A DNA stretch of 10,254 bases, taken from NCBI GenBank assembly GCA_023245755.1, contig JAHFJQ010000029.1, forward strand, positions 1 to 10,254, read 5' to 3'. Origin of the DNA: an archaeon. Its GTDB lineage: Archaea > Nanobdellota > Nanobdellia > SCGC-AAA011-G17 > GW2011-AR17. Under the pieces are notes generated by a model that worked only from the letters and a program-made list of their open reading frames with translations, searched no databases and was not told where the DNA came from. Within the stretch, counting starts at the first letter, position 1; each line of letters begins with the position of its first letter. The translations under genes and the position numbers were made by a program. This document shows positions 5,274 through 10,254 of this stretch, piece after piece.

Positions 5274-6470
5274 ATGTCCTACTACATTATAGATGAATTA
5301 CGAAAAGTCTCTCAAGAAGAAAGAACAGTTCTTGCAGAAAGACTTCTTAGAAACTTTGAAGGAACACACCACATTCCCAGAGGATATTATGACTTAGAAC
5401 GTTTTGAAGCCAAAGAAATCGGAAAATTAGTCACTACAGAACAGAATTTCTTCATAGACTTAGAAGCACTTGTAGTACAACCACCAAAGAGATACTTCGA
5501 TCTCAAAAAACGCTTTGAAAGAGCTTCAACACAAATGATGAGGGTTGCAAACCTTCCAGAGAAAAGAAGATGGACAGTCCCACTTAACAAATGGCCAGAA
5601 TATATCTATGACTTTCAAGGAGCAGTACGAAGACAATTCATCGACCATCATAATTGCATTTCTCCTCTTGCAAAAAGAATGCATTTTACACAAAGAAGAC
5701 TAGGAAAAGGTGGTTTTGCAGAAGTGTACATGGGAAAAGAAGGGGATAAAGAATATGCTGTACGTATTGGACATCCCTTAGGAAAATGGAATGCATATTA
5801 TGCCAGAGAAAGAAGTAAACTCCTTGAACAAATCAAAGAAAATCTTTATGCAAAAAGAGAGCTTTTCCAAGCACGCCCCTTTGTGATTTTAGAAGATGTT
5901 TCTCCAGCCAGATATGGAGAAGCACTCTGCATCATGGAACTATTTAAAGGCAAAAGTGTAAGATCAGAGTTAAAAAAAGGACTAAGAGACAATCCAGATA
6001 CAAAAGCAAGAATAGTACAAACGTACACACACATGCTTAGCTACCTTCATCAAAGAAATCTGTTATTTCTAGACAACTCCTGGTCAAATATGCTTTTCTC
6101 AGAAACAGACGCTGCTGTCTGTGATTATGATTTTGTTTCAAGTATTCCAGAATTACAGTCAGGAAGATTTAATGAAATTTTGACCAAAACAACAGCTTCA
6201 AGAGAACAGCTTCTGCAAAGAGAATGGTCTGCCTCAAGTGACCTAGAAAGCTTTGCACTCATGCTTGATCAATTATATAATGAAGAACCACTTCAACAGG
6301 AAGGAATGGAAATAGAAGCCTACAAAACTATTGCACAAGCAAACAAAAGAAGATATAGCCGAGAAAGACAACGAAAGCTTCCAAAAAGAGTAAGGGATCT
6401 AGTGACACCACTAATTACCTACCCTAAAGATTACTCTATAACCATTGATGATTTCTTAGCAGTACTATAA
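5274..6470 (+). CDS. Divergent Ser/Thr protein kinase homologue
   Basis: 398 aa. Residues 1-135 form a charged N-terminal region of no known family. A protein-kinase domain begins near 138: the glycine-rich loop LGKGGFAEVYMG (143-154), strand 3 EYAVRIG (160-166) in which the usual ATP-anchoring Lys is Arg164, a helix-C Glu candidate E179, the hinge CIMELFKGKSV (219-229), the catalytic loop LHQRNLLFLDNSWSNML with Asp267 and Asn272, and DYD (284-286) in place of DFG. ASSDLESFA (320-328) matches subdomain IX. Asp267, Asn272 and Asp284 are kept, but Lys-to-Arg and Gly-to-Asp changes at key sites suggest weak, altered or lost phosphotransfer. The C-terminal ~60 residues are basic. It is probably cytosolic, as no membrane segment is seen. 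A TATA box lies 30 nt upstream of the start. Confidence 0.85.
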   Translation: MSYYIIDELRKVSQEERTVLAERLLRNFEGTHHIPRGYYDLERFEAKEIGKLVTTEQNFFIDLEALVVQPPKRYFDLKKRFERASTQMMRVANLPEKRRWTVPLNKWPEYIYDFQGAVRRQFIDHHNCISPLAKRMHFTQRRLGKGGFAEVYMGKEGDKEYAVRIGHPLGKWNAYYARERSKLLEQIKENLYAKRELFQARPFVILEDVSPARYGEALCIMELFKGKSVRSELKKGLRDNPDTKARIVQTYTHMLSYLHQRNLLFLDNSWSNMLFSETDAAVCDYDFVSSIPELQSGRFNEILTKTTASREQLLQREWSASSDLESFALMLDQLYNEEPLQQEGMEIEAYKTIAQANKRRYSRERQRKLPKRVRDLVTPLITYPKDYSITIDDFLAVL

Positions 6471-6478
6471 AAGAAAAA

Positions 6479-6486
6479 CTTTATCA
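6479..6486 (+). promoter_or_regulatory. Weak TATA box of the DoxX-like gene
   Basis: CTTTATCA starts 30 nt before the ATG at 6509, matching the spacing of the other promoters although one position is off consensus. Read-through from the kinase homologue, 38 nt upstream, is also possible. Confidence 0.5.
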
Positions 6487-6508
6487 AGAAAAAGAACACC
6501 TAAAGAAT

Positions 6509-6964
6509 ATGAAAAAGAAAACGGTGATGGACAGAGTCTATACAAAACTAGATACATTCATTATAACCGAACTCAAAACCTACAGTCTAATCCTTCTCCA
6601 ATATAGTCTTGCAATCATTTTCATATGGTTTGGAGTACTGAAAGTCATTGGCTTCTCTCCAGCAACAGAGCTTGTCACAAATACAATCTATTGGTTTTCT
6701 CCCACTTGGTTTATTCCCTTTCTTGGAATCTGGGAGATACTCATAGGAGTATGTATACTGTACAAACCATTCATACGTGTAGGATTATTTCTCATGGGCA
6801 TACAAATGTGCGGAACCTTTCTTCCCTTATTACTCCTTCCACAAATAGTCTACACACAAGGAAATCCTTTTTATTTAACATTAGAAGGGCAATACATCAT
6901 AAAGAATCTTATCCTTATTACTGCAGCAATGGTCATTGGAAGCCATGTCAAAGATAAATCTTAA
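6509..6964 (+). CDS. DoxX-like four-helix membrane protein
   Basis: 151 aa integral membrane protein. Hydrophobic helices are at about residues 26-47, 66-86, 90-111 and 129-146. The pattern LAIIFIWFGVLKVIGFSPA, then the Gly-Ile-Trp-Glu (GIWEILIGV) motif after helix 2's start, then GTFLPLLLLP and LTLEGQYIIKNL before the last helix, matches the DoxX/YkgB (DUF417-like) group of small membrane proteins found in bacteria and some archaea. Their role is poorly known; links to quinone or thiol redox at the membrane have been proposed for DoxX relatives. The strong resemblance to a mainly bacterial group may point to gene transfer (inference). Its stop overlaps the stop of the convergent radical SAM gene within the palindrome TTAA (6961-6964). 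Confidence 0.85.
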   Translation: MKKKTVMDRVYTKLDTFIITELKTYSLILLQYSLAIIFIWFGVLKVIGFSPATELVTNTIYWFSPTWFIPFLGIWEILIGVCILYKPFIRVGLFLMGIQMCGTFLPLLLLPQIVYTQGNPFYLTLEGQYIIKNLILITAAMVIGSHVKDKS

Positions 6965-8517
6965 TGTTCTTTCCAATCCATAAAACATGCTCCACACATA
7001 TGTGGTTGTGCATGAACGAGGCAAGGACGTAAACCATTTCTTCTTTGTACGGCCAGCGCTTTCCACTCAGGATGAATCGTTTCCTGTGTCAGAAAAGTAT
7101 TTTTTCCACTTTCTACTCTCCATAGTCCTAAACCAGATGTATCTGGAAATAATGCTGATCTTCCCCTAACTTTCAAAGCATCCCAGCTATCTCCACCAAT
7201 AGTTTCTGCATGGCCCTTACTTCGTATGCGCGCTTCAAGCAAAAGAACTCCACCCTGTACCTGGTCATAGAGTACCCTATAGTTTTCATGATGCGCAAAG
7301 GCAAGTTCCGCATCTCTTTGCATGGTAGAAACAGGTCTAGTCATATCTAACGCAACAAAAAAACCTGTAGGAACGCCTGCCTCTGCAAATTTCTGTGCTT
7401 CTTCAATTCTTCGGCTAACACCATATCCTAAATCCAACACTCCTTTTTCTAAACTTTCCCATCCTATACTCACAAGAAGAGTTGCTCGTGCTCTTTTCAA
7501 TTGCTCCGCACGCTCAGGAGAATACTCAGGGAGTTTTGTCACCACTGCAGTTCGCACATTTCTCTCTTGTGCAACTCGTGCAATTCCCTCTAAAACAGTT
7601 TTGGTATTATCTGGAAGACCAAAGCGTGTACGAAATGCTTCTGGCATCATAGAATCAACACGTTGCCCAAAACGAAGATAGACTGTTCTCTTTTCACTAT
7701 AGCCCCATTCCTTTATTTTTCCAAGAAGACCATCAGCAACACCCTCTGGACTAAGAGCATAGAGAGAACTTTGAATGGGTGCTCCATTCAGATACATATC
7801 ATAACAATACGAACAACGTGCAGCAGGAACATGCCATCCTTCAGGGTTGACTGCAACCACACAACCAGAGCTAATATCAATACCTATTTCCAAGCGGCAA
7901 ATATCATGAGAGTTTCCCTTCGCTTTCATCAAAGCTGATGGAGCAGGAATAGCTCCTCGAAAACCAAAATCTAAATCTAATGCTTCCACTTCTTGAAAAG
8001 AAGGCGCAGTATTTTTCTTTCTCACTCTAGATCCAGAAGCAGGATCCTTCTTAGAACAATAGTCAGCAATATCATGTCGTATAACACGAATAAGATCTCC
8101 TGCATAAGAAACAGGCAAATACATACAAGAAATATCATAAAAACCATCAACATCAACAGGAGGATCCTGAAGTTGCGATAATCGCCGTAAAGTTAATTTG
8201 ATAGTATCCCTACTTGCTCGAGCAGCCAGATCTAAAAGACTTGCACGCATATGATACGTTAAAAGCAAAGGCCTTTTATCACCAGAACCAAAAAAGCCAT
8301 AGGATGCTTGAGCAACAGGACCTTGTTCTACAAGAAAATCTAAAAGACTTTCATGTGGCCTTCGTGGAACACGATCAAAACAATAGGACTGAAAATATAA
8401 ATCATGTTTACCACCTGAATGTTCCCCCACATACAATTTCCAGCCTTGTTGATCTTCTTTTACAGGAGCAGAATCCATAACAGGTCCAAGATGTTCAAAA
8501 AGAAGTGCCTGTGACAT
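6961..8517 (-). CDS. Radical SAM protein with atypical CX15CX2C cluster motif (SPL-like barrel)
   Basis: 518 aa. Residues 1-200 are an N-terminal part of no recognised family. The core begins with EIGIDISSGC (210-219) and reaches RCSYCY (234-239), so Cys219, Cys235 and Cys238 are the likely [4Fe-4S] ligands, spaced 15 and 2 residues apart instead of the usual 3 and 2; Cys207 is another candidate. The barrel that follows (VYLRFGQRVD at 279-288, AVVTKLPEYSPE at 324-335, ATLLVSIGW at 345-353, the RRIEEAQKFAEAGVPTGFFV stretch at 369-388) has the layout of spore photoproduct lyase-like (COG1533-type) radical SAM enzymes. The C-terminus has another Cys pair, CGAC (508-511), with Cys499 nearby, which could bind a second metal site. 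The reaction and substrate are unknown. The ATG at 8517 has a TATA-like box 30 nt upstream. It overlaps the convergent DoxX-like gene by four bases. Confidence 0.8.
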   Translation of the reverse strand: MSQALLFEHLGPVMDSAPVKEDQQGWKLYVGEHSGGKHDLYFQSYCFDRVPRRPHESLLDFLVEQGPVAQASYGFFGSGDKRPLLLTYHMRASLLDLAARASRDTIKLTLRRLSQLQDPPVDVDGFYDISCMYLPVSYAGDLIRVIRHDIADYCSKKDPASGSRVRKKNTAPSFQEVEALDLDFGFRGAIPAPSALMKAKGNSHDICRLEIGIDISSGCVVAVNPEGWHVPAARCSYCYDMYLNGAPIQSSLYALSPEGVADGLLGKIKEWGYSEKRTVYLRFGQRVDSMMPEAFRTRFGLPDNTKTVLEGIARVAQERNVRTAVVTKLPEYSPERAEQLKRARATLLVSIGWESLEKGVLDLGYGVSRRIEEAQKFAEAGVPTGFFVALDMTRPVSTMQRDAELAFAHHENYRVLYDQVQGGVLLLEARIRSKGHAETIGGDSWDALKVRGRSALFPDTSGLGLWRVESGKNTFLTQETIHPEWKALAVQRRNGLRPCLVHAQPHMCGACFMDWKEH

Positions 8518-8539
8518 ACAAAGAAAAGGAAAAGAAGGC

Positions 8540-8547
8540 TTAATAAG
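8540..8547 (-). promoter_or_regulatory. TATA-like box of the 518-aa radical SAM gene
   Basis: CTTATTAA on the minus strand starts at 8547, 30 nt before the ATG at 8517. A leaderless mRNA is expected. Confidence 0.6.
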
Positions 8548-8575
8548 AATTATTGAGATAAAGAAACAGAAAAGA

Positions 8576-8582
8576 TTATATA
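8576..8582 (+). promoter_or_regulatory. TATA box of tRNA-Gly(CCC)
   Basis: TTATATA is centred about 32 nt before the first tRNA base at 8611, allowing a short 5' leader of a few bases. It lies back-to-back with the promoter of the minus-strand radical SAM gene. Confidence 0.65.
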
Positions 8583-8610
8583 GAATGTCAAAGAATTTTT
8601 AGAAAGATAA

Positions 8611-8693
8611 GCACCTTTAGTACAGTGGTAGAACGCGAGCTTCCCAAACAATGGAAAGAGCTCGAGATGCGGGTTCGATTCCCGCAAGGTGCA
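8611..8693 (+). tRNA. tRNA-Gly(CCC) with a 12-nt anticodon-loop intron
   Basis: The acceptor stem is GCACCTT/AAGGTGC with discriminator A at 8693. The D-arm is GTAC-AGTGGTA-GAAC, with one A-A mismatch. The anticodon stem is CGAGC/GCTCG, and the T-arm is GCGGG-TTCGATT-CCCGC. The anticodon loop is 19 nt. Removing 12 nt (8647-8658) gives the standard TTCCCAA loop with anticodon CCC (8643-8645) and a 71-nt tRNA. CCA is not encoded, unlike in the GCC gene of the same window. It reads GGG codons. A TATA box precedes it, and an m5C RNA methyltransferase gene starts 37 nt downstream. Confidence 0.95.
8647..8658 (+). other. 12-nt canonical-position (37/38) tRNA intron
   Basis: The predicted intron is AACAATGGAAAG. 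Exon TTCC (8641-8644) pairs with intron GGAA (8653-8656). The 5' bulge is CAA (cut CA|A) and the 3' bulge is AGA (cut AG|A), adjacent to the anticodon stem. No inner helix is possible with so few bases, so the motif is bulge-helix-loop, a relaxed form of the archaeal splice signal. Confidence 0.85.
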
Positions 8694-8700
8694 CTTAATC

Positions 8701-8708
8701 TTTATTAA
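8701..8708 (+). promoter_or_regulatory. TATA-like box of the RNA methyltransferase gene
   Basis: TTTATTAA starts 30 nt before the ATG at 8731 and eight bases after the tRNA end. No Shine-Dalgarno motif is present. Co-transcription with the tRNA is an alternative. Confidence 0.6.
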
Positions 8709-8730
8709 GGACTAGTTATTCTTTTTAACA

Positions 8731-9627
8731 ATGACCTCTACAGACTGGAAAGAAAAATTTCTAGAAAGATACTCTCAATTAACAGATATTGACAAATTTA
8801 CAGAAGCATCACTTAAACCCATGCGAAAGTCTATTCGTGTAAACACAATCAAAACATCAGTGAAAGAAATACAAGAGCGTTTTGAAAACCTCGAGCAAGT
8901 TCCTTGGTGCAAAGAAGGCTTTTTCATCAACAGAAAAGCAGTAGGAAATACAAAAGAGCATTTTCTTGGTTACATCTACATTCAAGGTGCTGCTTCCATG
9001 ATTCCACCAGTAGTTTTAGAACCGGAACCAGGAGACATTGTCCTAGACATGTGTGCTTCTCCCGGAAGCAAAACATCCCAAATGGCAGCAATGATGAAGA
9101 ACACAGGACTTATTATTGCAAACGACAACAAAATTGATCGTCTCAAACCATTAACCATTAATTTACAACGTTGTGGAGTATACAATACCATTCTCACAAA
9201 AATGGAAGGACGATGGTTTAAACATAAATTTGACAAAATTTTACTTGATGCTCCTTGTTCAGGCATTGGTACCATTAGAAAATCTTACAAAACAATTGGA
9301 ATGTGGAACCCACACACAGTCAAAAAGATGGCAGGCGTGCAACGGCAACTAATGGCAACTGCATTTGAAGCCTTGAAAGAGGGAGGCACCATGATCTATT
9401 CTACATGCACACTAGAACCTGATGAAAATGAAGCAGTAATCAATTTCCTGCTTGAAAAAAATCCAAACGCAAAGATAGAAAAGATTTCTTTAGATATCAA
9501 ACGAGGAAAACCAGTAGAAGAATTTGAAGGAACAACATACTCTTCAGAAGTGAAAAAATGTCTGCGCATCTGGCCTCAAGATAATGATACAGAAGGCTTC
9601 TTTGTAACAAAAATTAAGAAAGAATAG
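8731..9627 (+). CDS. RNA (cytosine-5-)-methyltransferase, NSUN/RsmB/archaeal Trm4 family
   Basis: 298 aa, a normal length for archaeal Trm4-like enzymes, which transfer a methyl group from S-adenosylmethionine to C5 of cytosines in tRNA (or rRNA). The family blocks are visible in order: MRKSIRVNT (31-39); YIQGAASMIPP (83-93); motif I VLDMCASPGSKTSQMA (104-119), which binds SAM; the acidic ND of motif II (131-132); motif IV LLDAPCSGIGT (171-181) with Cys176; motif VI IYSTCTLEPDENE (222-234) with Cys226; and the family's C-terminal signature RIWPQDNDTEGFF (279-291). The two cysteines are the catalytic pair typical of this family. No PUA or other RNA-binding domain is attached. It lies just downstream of tRNA-Gly(CCC); tRNA as substrate fits this but is inferred, and rRNA cannot be excluded. 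The last 14 bases overlap the convergent gene. Confidence 0.95.
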   Translation: MTSTDWKEKFLERYSQLTDIDKFTEASLKPMRKSIRVNTIKTSVKEIQERFENLEQVPWCKEGFFINRKAVGNTKEHFLGYIYIQGAASMIPPVVLEPEPGDIVLDMCASPGSKTSQMAAMMKNTGLIIANDNKIDRLKPLTINLQRCGVYNTILTKMEGRWFKHKFDKILLDAPCSGIGTIRKSYKTIGMWNPHTVKKMAGVQRQLMATAFEALKEGGTMIYSTCTLEPDENEAVINFLLEKNPNAKIEKISLDIKRGKPVEEFEGTTYSSEVKKCLRIWPQDNDTEGFFVTKIKKE

Positions 9628-10015
9628 ATGTATCTAGTTTCAAAGATTTTATTGCTTCATTCATAGAATGCAAATGACACGCCCAAAGGGTAACTGTAAA
9701 GAAATCATAGTGAGGTAAAGGAATTTCAAAGGTCTCAGCATATAAGTTTTTTTTACGAGGAAAAAGAAAGAGAAAAGAAACATTCTCTGCAACATAAAAA
9801 TGCAAAGTAGTAGGACCATAGGAAAACTGCTCGTAGGACGCAGCTGCTTGAAGGCCAGAATAAGTAGAAGAAAACAAGAAGGTTCTGTTGCCTAAAACAA
9901 GGGTGGTTTCTAAAGCATAAGCAACCGGAGAGTGTCTACCATATTTCCCATAGAGAATTTTCTCCTTTATCTCTGTGTATTTCTCAATCTGTTCTTTTTG
10001 TGTAAATTTCTTCAC
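9614..10015 (-). CDS. Hypothetical 133-aa protein (GTG start)
   Basis: No family recognised. A basic, helical N-terminus (KKFTQKEQIEKYTEIKEKIL) is followed by a part rich in aromatic and hydroxyl residues with alternating hydrophobic pattern (TTLVLGNRTFLFSSTYS; TTLHFYVAENVSFLFLF), suggesting a small beta-rich soluble domain. One Cys is present near the C-terminus (LWACHLHS), and there is no clear membrane helix. The start codon is GTG at 10015, chosen because a TATA-like box begins 30 nt upstream. The 3' end overlaps the methyltransferase gene by 14 bases on the opposite strand. Confidence 0.65.
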   Translation of the reverse strand: MKKFTQKEQIEKYTEIKEKILYGKYGRHSPVAYALETTLVLGNRTFLFSSTYSGLQAAASYEQFSYGPTTLHFYVAENVSFLFLFPRKKNLYAETFEIPLPHYDFFTVTLWACHLHSMNEAIKSLKLDTSILS

Positions 10016-10037
10016 GAAAAGGAGAAAACAAAAGCAA

Positions 10038-10045
10038 TATTTAAA
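10038..10045 (-). promoter_or_regulatory. TATA-like box of the 133-aa gene
   Basis: TTTAAATA on the minus strand starts at 10045, exactly 30 nt before the GTG start at 10015. It sits in the 36-bp gap after the stop of the upstream minus-strand gene. Confidence 0.6.
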
Positions 10046-10051
10046 GTATTC

Positions 10052-10254
10052 TTAAAATAATAAATACAATAAACTAGAAAGGCTTGCAGCAATAAAGGAA
10101 GAGCTCACAACACCCAATACAAGCACAAGAAGAAGCGTAAAGATTTCCCCGCAACGTAAAGAGGTTTCTCGAAAAAAGAGAAATGCTGCAGCTTTTTCTT
10201 TCTTTGTTCTCCCATAAGTTTTTGCGAGGAGAGGCACATCTACACCAACACTAG
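10052..10254 (-). CDS. C-terminal fragment of a multi-span membrane protein (possible MFS-like transporter)
   Basis: The minus-strand frame is open to the right edge of the window, so this is the 3' end of a larger gene; the GTG at 10237 is not a convincing start. About 67 residues are visible: a short polar loop (SVGVDVPLLAKTYGRTKKEK), a charged FFRETSLRCGEIF turn, and a very hydrophobic ending (LLLVLVLGVVSSSFIAASLS) that spans the membrane once or twice and stops right after SSLLYLLF. The pattern of a DVPL..K loop followed by FRE..L..G before a final helix resembles loops of archaeal MFS-type permeases, but the fragment is too short for certainty. Confidence 0.5.
   Translation of the reverse strand, partial: SVGVDVPLLAKTYGRTKKEKAAAFLFFRETSLRCGEIFTLLLVLVLGVVSSSFIAASLSSLLYLLF

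Noticed and set aside
5027..5275. 82-codon minus-strand frame across the tRNA gene
   Set aside because: It reads through tRNA-Gly(GCC) and its promoter, and its product is an artefact of the tRNA sequence.
7322..8480. Four plus-strand frames opposite the 518-aa radical SAM gene (7322-7681, 7663-7938, 7993-8181, 8214-8480)
   Set aside because: They are antisense shadows of one long coherent gene with radical SAM motifs. None has a start signal, and together they do not form one protein.
8904..9275. Frames 8904-9137 (+) and 8982-9275 (-) within the methyltransferase gene
   Set aside because: Both are shadows of the NSUN/Trm4-like gene, whose catalytic motifs run through the region.
1..10254. 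CRISPR arrays, transposases, long direct or inverted repeats
   Set aside because: By eye I saw no regularly spaced repeats, no DDE-type transposase motifs and no terminal inverted repeats. A self-dot-plot would be needed to exclude short ones.

Overview
The window looks like a piece of an AT-rich, gene-dense archaeal genome, most likely from the DPANN group (Woesearchaeota/Pacearchaeota-like). The grounds are a thermosome C-terminus with a Gly/Met tail, archaeal TATA boxes at a nearly fixed distance from start codons, two tRNA genes with tiny bulge-helix-type introns, an archaeal Trm4/NSUN-type RNA methyltransferase, and many Lys/Glu-rich small proteins with no obvious family. The lineage is inferred from style; no marker gene settles it.

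Layout. (1) 1-244: 3' end of a thermosome (group II chaperonin) subunit. (2) 287-2243, plus strand: a compact five-gene cassette behind one leaderless promoter. It holds a coiled-coil protein, a protein that looks like the N-terminal domain of a type II/IV secretion (FlaI/GspE/TadA-type) ATPase but has no ATPase module, a two-helix membrane protein with a UBA-like tail, a 50-aa two-helix membrane protein and a 31-aa Cys-rich protein. The last two are annotated here from the raw sequence. (3) 2316-3937: a two-gene operon of an unknown 131-aa protein and a B12-binding-type radical SAM enzyme. (4) 3940-5043, minus: a protein with kinase-fold (PI3/4-kinase or LanM-like) motifs. (5) 5105-5194, minus: tRNA-Gly(GCC) with a 15-nt intron in the D-loop. 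(6) 5274-6964, plus: a divergent Ser/Thr-type protein kinase homologue and a DoxX-like membrane protein. (7) 6961-8517, minus: a radical SAM protein with an unusual cysteine spacing. (8) 8611-8693, plus: tRNA-Gly(CCC) with a 12-nt intron, followed by an RNA m5C methyltransferase (8731-9627). (9) 9614-10254, minus: an unknown 133-aa protein and the C-terminal end of a probable multi-span membrane transporter.

How it works together. The RNA-related parts fit each other: two glycine tRNAs that need a broad-specificity splicing endonuclease, and a Trm4-like tRNA methyltransferase just downstream of one of them. The 287-2243 cassette may form a small membrane-attached assembly derived from secretion/pilus machinery; this is inferred only from domain content and operon structure. 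Eight protein-coding units have a TATA-like octamer starting 29-31 nt before the start codon, so most first genes are probably leaderless, while Shine-Dalgarno motifs appear mainly before downstream operon genes. No mobile element, CRISPR array or long repeat was seen. No gene-free stretch exceeds 100 bases.
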